Source: Rhinopomastus cyanomelas
Taxonomy: Eukaryota; Chordata; Aves; Bucerotiformes; Rhinopomastidae
Length of the DNA stretch: 64,000 bases
Direction: 5' to 3'
NCBI GenBank assembly: GCA_013400115.1
Contig: VXBP01010393.1
Span: 310,001-374,000, forward strand
Below the pieces are notes generated by a model, which was given only the letters and a program-made list of their open reading frames with translations, did not search any database and was not told the DNA's origin. The position numbers and the translations under genes were made by a program. This document shows, in pieces, positions 1 through 9,200 of the stretch; position 1 is the stretch's first letter, and every line of letters begins with the position of its first letter.

Positions 1-23
1 TCCCCATCTATGAGTCCACAAGG

Positions 24-345
24 GTGCCTGTGAATCCTCTCTGTTCAGTGGTGTCAGACAGGACAGGGGGTGGTGGCTGCCAGCCTGAACACGGGCAGAT
101 TCATCTCGGTCTGAGGAGAAACTTCTTTCCAGTCAGGACTTTTTCAGGCTGCCCAGGGTGGCCGTGGAGTCTCCTTCTCTGGAGAGGTTTCAGACCCTTG
201 GGATGCAGTTGTGTGGGGCTGATTGAGGCTTTTCAGGCCGTTCTGCTGCTCAGCAGCTTGTCTCCTGCTTGAGCAGGAGGGCTGGACCCGATGGCCTTGG
301 AAGGCCCCTTCCAGCCCTGATAAACTGTGTGAACTGTGTGCAACC
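24..345 (+). repeat. CR1 LINE 3' fragment
   Basis: Degraded 3' end of a CR1 element in + orientation: a body stretch like 'gtggagtctccttctctgg', then a terminal 'ccttggaaggccccttccagcc', ending in a short decayed octamer-type tail near 330. It lies in CIAO2A intron 1. A copy of the same subfamily sits inverted at 41625-41960. Confidence 0.75.
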
Positions 346-659
346 CTGCTGCCACCTTCCAGGCTGAGGAGGGGGCTCTCGGTGCAGGGAGGTATGGAGT
401 GCTGCACTGCCTTTGTGGTGCCCCAGGGTGGCTTCACAGTCCTGTCTGTGAGGCCTGGCAGTGGAGAGAGGAAGATGAGAAGGAAGGCTCTGGCTTGGCT
501 GGTTGATCAGCTAGACTGTGTGAAACCCAAAAGGCCAACAAACCTCCCTGCAGCGCTGCATCGGGGCGGCCGCCTGCGCCGTGGGGCTGAAGGCAGCACG
601 TGTCCTGGTGGACAACGTCGAGGGGCTGGAGTGAGGCTGGGGACAGGGCTGGCAAGCAG

Positions 660-1038
660 GCCCTGGGAAGAGTGGCCGAGGGAGCGCAGGTTATTGAGTC
701 TAGAGGAGGCTGAGCTACAGCTCCCTCACGGGAGCTTGTAGCCAGGCTGCTGCTGGGCTCTTCTCCCAAATTCCTAATGATAGGATGAGGGGAAATGGCC
801 TCCAGTTGCATCGGGGAGGGTTGGACTGGATCTTAGGAGGAAGTTCTCTGCTGAGACAGTGGTTGGGCACTGGACCAGGCTGCCCAGGGAGGAGGTGGAG
901 TCCCCATCCCTGCAGGTGTTTAAAAGCTGAGTAGCTGGAGCCCTTGAGGCCCTGGTCTGGGGTTAGGGAGCTGCTGGGCTGAGGGCTGGGCTTGCTGAGG
1001 TCCTTTCCCCCCAGGGTGATTCTGTGGTCCTGTGATTC
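660..1038 (+). repeat. CR1 LINE 3' fragment
   Basis: CR1 3' end in + orientation running to 'gattctgtggtcctgtgatt', the characteristic repeated ATTCTGTG-type CR1 terminus. It ends about 250 bp before the first visible CIAO2A exon. The closest relative in the window is the + copy at 39640-39985. Confidence 0.85.
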
Positions 1039-1288
1039 AACAGGCACCTTCTGGTTTCTAGCTGTGACAGCGGGACTGTCGAACCAACGGGCAAGTTTAG
1101 AACTGGGGTGTGAACAGTAGGTGCCCCAGGGCCACAGATTGCCCCGACTCACCCAGTTGTGCAGCAGAGCGTCGCTGGTAGTCCCAGCTGTGCCTTTGCT
1201 GGAGGGGAGCGGCGTGCGGCCGCCAGGGTGGGGTCTGATGCCAGCTCCCACAGGAAGCTCATCGCTGGTCGCCTGCTCCCTGCCGCAG

Positions 1289-3387
1289 ATATAATCCGGA
1301 CGATCCGGGACCCGGAGAAGCCCAACACGTTGGAAGAACTGGAGGTGGTGACGGAGAGCTGCGTGGAAGTGCAGGAGATCGGGGAGGAGGAGTATCTGGT
1401 GGTCATCAGGTTTACACCCACAGTACCTCATTGCTCTCTGGCCACTCTCATCGGTAAGATCTCCCTTCTGCTCCCTGTCTAGCGACGGGCGCGCGGGCGG
1501 CTTGTGCTGCTTCCGCAGCAGCTCCAGTTGTGCCAGCAGCTTGGCCAGAGCTTCATCCTGAGAGCCCCGCTAGCAGCACCAGCAAGGCCCAGGGGGAGTG
1601 GGGGGTTATGGGTCTGGCTTTGGCAAGTTAGGGAAACCCTGCCAAGAGAGGCTCTGGGAAGTCTGCCGGGAGGGGGGCAGCTCTGACAACTCTCTCATCT
1701 CTCCTGACAGGCCTTTGCTTAAGGATAAAGCTTCAGAGATGTTTGCCTTTCAGACACAAGGTACCGTGTCAGTCCTCGGACTGCAGCCGTGTCTGTGCGT
1801 ACGCGGGGTTCCTTAGCGCGCTGCCTGGGCAGGGCCTGGGGGCTGTTACGGACAGAGCGGGGACAGCGTCGCAGAGCAGGGTGGCAGCCCTGCCTCTGTG
1901 AGTGACTGTGGTTCTTCCTGGCCCCACTGTGTCCCCCCGTCTCTTCCCCGCTCTCCTCCCCGGTCTCTTCGCCCTCTCTCTCTGCCCTCTCTCTCTCCCC
2001 TCTGTGTCCACTCTCTCTCCCCACTCTCTCTCCTCCCATCTGTTCTGCACTTCTGGAATCCCCTGCCCCGTGCCCGTGCTGAGCCCCGGCCTGCGTGCTC
2101 TCTCCGCAGCTGGAAATCTACATCTCCGAAGGCTCGCACTCCACGGAGGAGGACGGTGAGGAGAGCGGAGGAGCGCGTGAGCCCCTGGCTGCGGCATCTG
2201 CCAGCTTCTGGCCAGCCCTGCCCGCCCCTGCCCCCCGGTGCTTCCGACCCAGCGCCCGGCAGAGCTCCGACCCAAACCGCGCGGCTGAGGCTGCGCCAAG
2301 AGCTCTGTTGGTGTCGAGAGCGGGTGCTGCTGCTGCCGCTGGCCGGGGGCTGCTTTGAGCAGAAGCCCCAGCCCCGCAGTGTGGGCTGTGCTTGCAGCAA
2401 GAGAACGGGCTGTGGTCCTGCTGAACAGCCCCCGGGCTGGTGGGGCTCGCTGCCTTGACTGCATCACGACAAAACACGGGGTCAGGCGGTGCTTGAAACT
2501 GCCGGCTGTCCAGCTGCTGTCCGAGCTGGGGCCGGTTCCTGTCTTAAGCAGCTCTTGCAGCCTGTGCTCCAGGCAGTGTCCCAGGCGCTGGCGTGGGGGA
2601 AATTATCTGGATCCCAGAGTGACTGAGGCTGGAGAAGCCCTCTGGGCTCAGCCAGCCCAGCCCACACCTCACATCACCCCAGCAGCCAACCCAGGGCACT
2701 TGGGGCCACAGCCAGGCCGCCCTTCAACACGTCCAGGGATGGGGACTCCCCCACTGCCCTGGGCAGCCCAGTCCAGGCTCTGATCACCCTTTCCCTGGGG
2801 TGGGTGTCAGGAAGCCCTTCCTCAACCCTCCCCTGGCAGCTTCAGGCCGTGTCCTCTCATCCTGGCACTGGGTGCCTGGGAGAAGAGCCTGACCCTCACC
2901 TGACTCCAACCTCCCTTCAGGGAGCTGGAGAGAGGGAGAAGGTCCCCCCAAGATGTTTGGTCTCCTTCAGGCTGAACATCCCCGGCTCCCTCAGTCTCTC
3001 CCTCTAAGAATCACAGAACATTAGGGATTGGAAGGGGCCTCGAAAGAGAAGGTTCCCCTTAATCCCCTCCTCTCCAGGCTAAACACCCCCAGCTCCCTCA
3101 GCCTCTCCCCATCAGCCCTTCCCTGCCGTCCCTTCCCCAGCCTGGCTGCTCCTCTGGACCTGCTGCAGCCCCTCCATCTCTTTCCTGAAGTGAGGGGCCC
3201 AGCACCACACACGGCTCCTTTGATTAAGCGAGTGGCAGTGGAGCCTGGAGCCCTGCTTGTGACCCGGCTCTTCCTGTGCTGCTTTGCAGTCAACAAGCAA
3301 ATCAACGACAAGGAGAGGGTGGCAGCCGCCATGGAGAACCCGAACCTGCGCGAGATCGTGGAGCAGTGCGTCACGGAGCCCGACTAG
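1289..3387 (+). CDS. CIAO2A: CIAO2A (FAM96A), cytosolic Fe-S cluster assembly component; exons 2-5, 5' partial
   Basis: Four coding exons with GT-AG borders and matching phases: 1289-1453, 1711-1760, 2110-2155 and 3290-3387, the last ending in TAG. Together they encode about 118 residues of a MIP18/DUF59-family protein. The first exon begins two bases into an Asp codon and reads IIRTIRDPEKPNTLEELEVV; the family's conserved cysteine sits in the PTVPHCSLATL segment; the C-terminus is IVEQCVTEPD. The DPEKPNTLEELEVV and CVTEPD segments match CIAO2A rather than the paralogue CIAO2B. Known role of the family: with CIAO1 it helps mature IRP1 (ACO1) and stabilise IRP2 in the cytosol. The N-terminal exon was not found in 1-1288, which contains CR1 sequence, so the window opens inside intron 1. 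Introns 2 and 3 are short (257 and 349 bp); intron 4 (1.1 kb) is filled by two minus-strand CR1 fragments. Identification is very secure; completeness is not. Confidence 0.96.
2590..3220 (-). repeat. CIAO2A: Two abutting minus-strand CR1 fragments in CIAO2A intron 4
   Basis: Reverse-oriented CR1 sequence fills most of the last CIAO2A intron. One piece runs 2590-3005. A second begins at about 3006 with 'aatcacagaacattaggg', the inverted CR1 3' terminus, and runs to about 3220, only 70 bp before the last exon. A new 3' terminus abutting the first piece suggests nested or adjacent insertions rather than one element. Confidence 0.8.
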
Positions 3388-3716
3388 CGCCGTGGTCCCG
3401 CCCAGTGGCCCTCTGGATGCCTTTCATGGAAGCCACGGGAGAAGAAGACAGCAGTAACGACCAAGGCCTTGCGGTTCATACTTGAGTTCTTTTTATCTTC
3501 CACGTGTTTTATAAAGGAGATTGTTTATAAGACAGATCTAGCCCCTGCCGGCCTCTGCCGCAGAGCTGGGTGCGTGAGGCCCAGAGTTTGCACTTCCTGC
3601 TGTCCCGAGAAGCCTTTTGTGATCCAGCCCTGCCCAGCCCGGCCGCGCTGCCCTCCGCGGGAGCTGCGGTGCCGGGGCCTTTCTACGCTGTTTGATCGCT
3701 GCGCTGTGACAATAAA
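3388..3716 (+). terminator. CIAO2A: CIAO2A 3' UTR and poly(A) signal
   Basis: An AATAAA hexamer lies at 3711-3716, 324 bases after the CIAO2A stop codon, followed by a T/G-rich stretch. No repeat interrupts the interval, so this is the likely 3' UTR. Cleavage is expected about 15-25 bases further on. Confidence 0.8.
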
Positions 3717-3839
3717 CCTCGTTCTTGTACTGAGGTGCTGCTCTCTGAGCTCAGAAGTGGTCCTGTCTGTTCCTCTGAGCCTGGCTGTGGATTGCTGCTA
3801 GAGGAGACGTTTGTCTGCTCCTTCCTTCTCAGTCACAGA

Positions 3840-4110
3840 CCGGCCAGGGTTGGCAGGGCCCCTGAAGATCACCCAGCTCCAACCCCCCTGCACGGGCAGG
3901 AGCATCGTCGCTGGAGCAGGTCGCTCCGGGCCCCAGCCAGCCTGGCCTCCAGCACTGCCAGGGATGGATGGGGCAGTCACAGCTGCCTTGGGCAGCCTGT
4001 TCCAGCATCTCCCCACCCTCACAGCAAAGACTTTGTTCTTCATGGCCAACCTCCATCTCCTCTCAAGTCTGGAACCCTTTCCCCTTGTCCTCTTGCTGCC
4101 ACCCCTGTCA
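3840..4110 (-). repeat. CR1 LINE fragment
   Basis: Minus-oriented CR1 body and 3' part just downstream of CIAO2A. It is recognisable from 'agatcacccagctccaacc', the 'gggatggatggggcagtcac' stretch and a following 'gggcagcctgttccagc'. Confidence 0.75.
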
Positions 4111-4179
4111 AAAGCCCTCCCCCAGCTCTCACAGCTGGGCCAACAAGAGCTGGGAGCTACTGCCAGATGCATCTGAAAT

Positions 4180-4438
4180 ACAAGGGGCAGCGGGTGTGAG
4201 CTGGAGCAGAGGAGGTTCCACATGAGTGTGAGAAGGACCTTGTTCCCAGGGAGGGTGCCAGAGCCCTGGCAGGGGCTGCCCAGGGGGGTTGTGGAGTCTC
4301 CTTCTCTGGAGACCTTTCAAACCCTCCTGGGCTGTTCCTGTGGGACTGGATCTGGGGGATCCTGCAGTGGCAGGAGGATGGGACTGGGTGACCTCTGGAG
4401 GTGCCTTGCAACCCCAGATGTTCTGTGAGTCTGTGAAA
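4180..4438 (+). repeat. CR1 LINE 3' end
   Basis: Plus-oriented CR1 3' end running from 'gtgtgagctggagcagagg' through 'gtggagtctccttctctgg' to a terminal 'ttctgtgagtctgtg'. It belongs to the same young-looking subfamily as the copies at 13615, 16290, 23020, 33215 and (inverted) 38625. Confidence 0.88.
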
Positions 4439-5279
4439 TGAGCAGAGCCAGAAGTGTCTGGGGACTGTTCTCCCACGAGAGGGAGGAGGGAGAGCAGTCA
4501 GGGCAGCGCAGGGTGCTTGGGTTGGAAGGAATCCTGGAGGCTCAGCTGCTCCAACCCCGCTGCAGGGACCAGGGACGTGAGAGGGTGGCTGGGAGCACCC
4601 AAGCTCCTGGCACAGGGCAGGGTCACCTCTCTGCAGCTCAAAGGTTGTCCTCGTTTGTTTGACTCTCTGGGGGCTGTTTAGTAAAGGTTCCAGCTGCAAA
4701 CAAACAGGGGCAGAGAGAGTTTTCTTTGTCAGGATTCCAGGTTACTCCAGTTTGGTCCAGTGTAAAGCTGGGGAGTTGCCCCTCAAAGCTGCCTCTTGAT
4801 CTTCTAACTCCATATTTTCTACTTCTGCCCTTTCAGCAGAAACTTCCTGAGAAACCCTGGGTGGGTTTTGTTTCCACCCGGTAAGAGCTGCCTTGGTTTT
4901 TGAAAGCAAGAAAGGGGACTGCTCGGCAGCACCTGGCAGTTCACAGCGTTTCCACGAGCTCCTGCAGCCTCTTTCAGCTGGGTCTACTCCCACGGAGAGA
5001 CAAGGCCAAGGATCTTGCTTTGATTCAATGTTCCTTGTGTCAGGCAGGAATGTCCTGGTGCCTTGGTGGTGTCTCTGCTCGTCAGGATTCCTGCAGGGAG
5101 AGCAACAGGGGCCGTGGATTGAGCTGCTTCAATGCTGAGATGAGCTCACAGCTTGAGGGGCGATGGTGCACAGGGACCCAAAAGCAACGAGTGTCCAGCT
5201 TCAGGGATTCCCAAAGCAGCTCTCAGTGAGGACAGCAGTGTTGTCTGATGTCTAGACAGAAGCTGGGGAAGGAGCTGGG

Positions 5280-5620
5280 GAGCAGCTGAGGGAACTCGAG
5301 AGGACTGGAGAACAGGAGGCTCAGGGCAGACCTTCTGCCTCTCCACAGCTCCCTGAACTTGAGATTGGAGCCAGGTGGGGGTCAGTCTCTTCTCCCCAGG
5401 AACCAGGGACAGGATGAGAAGAACTGGCCTCAAGTTTCCCAGGGGAGCGTGAGATTGGCCCCAAGGACCAACTGCACAAGGGTTCCCTTGACCTGGCCCT
5501 GGCTTCCCAGGGCAGGGCAGTGGGGAGCCCCATCCCTGGAGGTGCTGCAAAGCTGTGCAGCTGTGGGGTGAGGGACGGGGATTAGTGGTGCTCTGGCAGA
5601 GCTGGAGGAGCAGCTGGACT
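5280..5620 (+). repeat. CR1 LINE 3' fragment of a divergent subfamily
   Basis: Plus-oriented. It contains 'cccatccctggaggtgctgc' and a preceding 'gggttccc' block shared with fragments at 35697-36060 (inverted) and 52855-53100. It ends just before the CpG-rich region upstream of ADAMTS7. Confidence 0.7.
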
Positions 5621-5659
5621 CGAGGAGCTTCAAGGGGCAGCAGCGAACCGGCCCTTTGT

Positions 5660-6292
5660 CCTTCCCCATTAACGTCCCCTCAGCCCCTGCAGTGCCACCC
5701 GTGTGTCCGCCAGGCGGCGCCACTGAACACCCCGCGCCCTTCTTCCCCATTAACACCCCCCAGCCCCTGCCGTTCCGCCCCGCGTCCGCCAGGCGGCGCC
5801 ACTGAACGCCCCTTGTGCCGTCTCTCCCATGGCCATCCCCTCCGCCCCTGCAGCGCCGGGCCGCGTCCGCCAGGCGGCGCCACCGCCCCGCGGCGCCCCG
5901 AGCCCCGCCCGGTCGNCCGTCCGTTCCAGCTGCCTTCCAAAGGGCGGCTCCGATACGGGGGGCTTTGCGAGGGGTGGGGGCTGTTTTGGGGCGTTCGAGG
6001 GTTTTCGTGCTGTTGGCCCTGCAGCGGGAGCCCGCGCGGGAGCCCCCCCTGCACCGCACCCCCCGACCTTCACCCCTCCCCGGGCTGTGGGGTCCGGGCT
6101 CCTCGCTGCTCCCAGCTCTGCCTCTGGGCACCAGTGAGTGCACCCCGCCGGTGGTGGGGTTCCTGGCCCCAGGACCCCGCCGGTGGTGGGGTTCCTGGCC
6201 CTCCTGGGCTGCGCTGGGGGGTGCAGCCTGCAGCGTGGGGCGAGGGCGGGCCATGAACCCCGAAGCTGACCGGCAGCCCCCTCTCTCCACAG
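5660..6292 (+). promoter_or_regulatory. ADAMTS7: CpG-rich 5' region of ADAMTS7 (promoter and exon 1 probably here)
   Basis: A dense run of CpG dinucleotides spans about 5690-6250, directly upstream of the first identifiable ADAMTS7 exon, as expected for a promoter. It contains an 80-bp tandem repeat (separate entry), a 28-bp direct duplication around 6143-6200 and one ambiguous base at 5916. Exon 2 starts in phase 1. A GTGAGT donor at 6134 leaves the matching phase in the frame open from 5815, but no clean signal peptide with a well-placed Met can be read, so exon 1 is not called. The ambiguous base means a sequence error could be hiding it. Confidence 0.5.
5665..5885. repeat. About 80-bp tandem repeat, three copies, each with a CTCF-like motif
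   Basis: Three tandem units share 'tccgccaggcggcgcca' and, in two cases, a preceding 'ccccattaac' and following 'ctgaac'. The motif CCGCCAGGCGGCGC is at 5707-5720, 5786-5799 and 5867-5880 (spacings 79 and 81). It agrees with the CTCF core CCASYAGRKGGCRS at 12 of 14 positions. Binding is inferred from the motif only. Confidence 0.75.
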
Positions 6293-9200
6293 AGCCCACC
6301 CCGCCGAACCCCGGCGGCGACGTCGTTCATCCCATCAAGGTCGACGAGAGCGGCTCGTTCCTGTCCTATGACCTGTCGCACCGAGCTCTGCACCGGAGGT
6401 CTCCGTCCCCCAGGAGCAAGTCCCTGGCCTTCTACGAGCTGCGGTACCGGGGAGAAGCCCTCAGGTTCAACCTGAGCCTCAACAGCAACCTGCTGGCGCC
6501 CGGCTTCGTCAGTGAGAGGCGGTTCGGGGGCATCGCCGGCGCCAAGATCCAGCCCGGCACCCACAACTCCTGCCACATGGTCGGGGAGGTCCGGGGCCGG
6601 GCACCGGCCCAAGGGCTGGCCGCGCTCAGCACCTGCGACGGCCTGGTGAGTGCCGAGACCGCGGGCCATGGGGACGCGGCGGCAGCTGCCCGGGAGCCCG
6701 GTGGTTCTCGTGGGTGTGACGGCACGCTCCTCCCGCCCGCGGGGAGCCCGTCGCATCGGAGGGTGGACGGATGAGCTGGCTGCAGCTTTCCCCCGGCTCC
6801 GGCCGCTTTGGGAGCTCTCGGGGTCTCTGTTTACTGGTTTGCGCCCAAGTCCCCAAGGACAGCGGCTCCTCCGTCACCTCCCACAGGCCCGGCAAGTGGG
6901 AACGAGGGTATGGGGTGCTGGTGGGTGGTGGCACCCCGGGGCCTTCGGGGCAGCACCTTGCTCCTTCGGGATCCTTCTGACAGCCACCCACTGGGTGTAA
7001 GTGCTGCCGAGGGCTCGAACCAGACCCGAGCGCCAGTGTCCGTGCGTGAGCTGTCACGCCCCACCTGGGGTGACCGGGGCAGACCCTGCAGGGAGGGTCG
7101 TAGAGCCGTGGACAGGTTGGGGTGCAGCCCCCTGCAGCGGGCAGGGGGGTTTTGAACAGGGACCACCTGAGCTGCCTGTGGGCAGCAGCGCTGAGCCGCG
7201 GCCCCTGGGCAGGTCTGAGCCAGGACAGCGACCTCCGGCTCCTCCCTGGCTCGGGGTAACCTGCCCCAGGAAATGGAGAAGGAGTCGTGTCCGTGGCCTC
7301 CTTCCCTTCCTTCCCCGTTGAGGAGCTGATGTGGGAGGAAGCTCTTCTCCCTGCACCACTCGAGCTCTGCAGCAACCGGGAGCCGCTGCAGCTGTCTCGG
7401 GGCACAGAACCCTCCCGACAGCAGCACCCTGTGGTGCTGGAGCCTCCCGTGGGAGCTCCCGCTCCTTGAGGCGAGGGTGCCCACCCCGAGAGCCTCGCAG
7501 GGAGCCCTGTCAGCTGGGCCGGGTCAGGGGGTTGTAATTAACCAGGGAGGGTCCGAGGGGGTCGTTTCCTGCTGAGGGAGAGGCTCCAACGGCGCAGCTG
7601 GTGTGTGGCGGGGCCGGCTCTGTCTCTAACCCCGACTTCCCTTGGGTGCACTTCCTGCCACGAGCCCCTGCAGGATCATCTTCTCCTGCTCCTTGCCTGG
7701 GGGAAGGCTGTAGCCCAGTGGGCCAAAAGGCTCTGCCCCACCAGGGTGTCCCTGAGCAAACCCTGCAGACACTGGTCCGAGCCAGCTGGCTGCCTGGGCT
7801 GCCCAGGGCATCTCCCTGAGGACAGAGGGAGGCTCGGGCACGGTCCAAGCCCCTGCTTTGCCCATTCCCGACGTGCTCGGGCTCTCTGGAGGAGGCTTTA
7901 CTGTGCCCCGGCGTCCCCGAGCTCCGCGCTGTCAGCCACCCCGTGGGTTCACCGCCGTCTGCACTTTGCCGCGGAATCCCTTCAGCTTTTTGCTTTCCTC
8001 GTGGTCATGGGATCACCGCAGAAAGGCTCTCCAGGGTCATCAGGTCCAGCCCTCAGCCCCACAGCTCCCCAGACCACGGCCTCAAGGGCTCCAGCTACTC
8101 GGTCTTTAAACCTCTCCAGGGGTGGGGACTCCACCTCCTCCCCAGGCAGCCTGGTCCAGTGCCCAATCCCTCTCTCAGCAAAGAGCTTCTTCCTCAGATC
8201 CAGTCTAACTGTCCCCTAGTGCAGCTTGAGGCCGTTTGCCCTGCTCCTGTCTTTAGGAGTCTGGGAGAAGAGACCAGCAGCAGCCTGGCTACCACTTCCT
8301 GTTAGGTGGCTGCAGAGAGCAAGAAGGTCTCTCAGCCTCCTCCAGACTCAGTGACCCCAGCTCCCTCAGCCCCTCAGGGCGCTCACCCCATGCTGCTGGC
8401 TCGTGACCGTAGAGCTCAGGGTGCCCACCAGCCCAGCCCCTGTTCCTCCTGGGAGGTGCTGCAGACCCTCTCCGTTCCCAGGCTCTGCAGGGTGAGTGGC
8501 TGCAGGAGGAGGGCGGCTCCACGGTGACACCTGTGTCTCTTCCTGCCAGAAGGGCGTCTTCCAGCTCATGGACGAGGACTACTTCATCGAGCCGCTGCCG
8601 CCCGGCTCTCAGGAGGACGGAGCCGCGCAGCCCCACAGGATATACAAGCGCCAGGCGGCCGAGCGCGGGGCAGGGCCGGGCAGGAGGGCCCCGGCGCCTG
8701 GGCAGAGCTGTGGCGTGCGAGGTATGGCGCCCTTGGTCTGGCGGCGAGCCAGCAACGCCTGCGTCCCCTGGTCCCTTGTAGCTCCACGCCTTGGCCCCTG
8801 CCTTGGCCCCACACACTCGTCTTGGAGCCCCGGGAGGGTCTCAAGCCTCTGCAGAGGGGCTTCATCTGAGGGCCTCTGGTGATAGGACACAGGGGATGGC
8901 CCCAGGCTGAGAGGGGAGGTGGAGATGGAGGCCTGAGGCAGAAATCCCTCCCCACCCCCAATGGCTGGATCTGGGGGTCCTGCTGGGGCAGGGACTGGAC
9001 TGGGTGACCCTCCGAGGTCCCTCTCCATCCCCAATGGCTGGATCTGGGGGGTCCTGCTGGGGCAGGGGCTGGACTGGGTGACCCTCCGAGGTCCCTCTCC
9101 ATCCCCAATGGCTGGATCTGGGGGGTCCTGCTGGGGCAGGGGCTGGACTGGGTGACTTTCTGAGGTCCCTCCCCATCCCCAATGACTGGATCTGGGGGGT

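Larger units (their letters stand above)
3717..5660. other. Intergenic CIAO2A-ADAMTS7, repeat-dominated
   Basis: No coding exon is recognisable. The stretch carries three CR1 fragments (listed separately). Between about 4450 and 5270 there is non-repetitive, moderately GC-rich sequence in which I see no conserved protein segment. Confidence 0.6.

Noticed and set aside
554..634. Exon-like frame (RCIGAAACAVGLKAARVLVD...) after a CTCCCTGCAG acceptor, ending in TGA
   Set aside because: I recognise no family; it lies in CIAO2A intron 1 between CR1 fragments, and nothing else of a gene is around it. A protein search would decide.
1289..3387. Assignment to CIAO2B instead of CIAO2A
   Set aside because: The DPEKPNTLEELEVV and C-terminal segments fit CIAO2A; CIAO2B differs at these positions.
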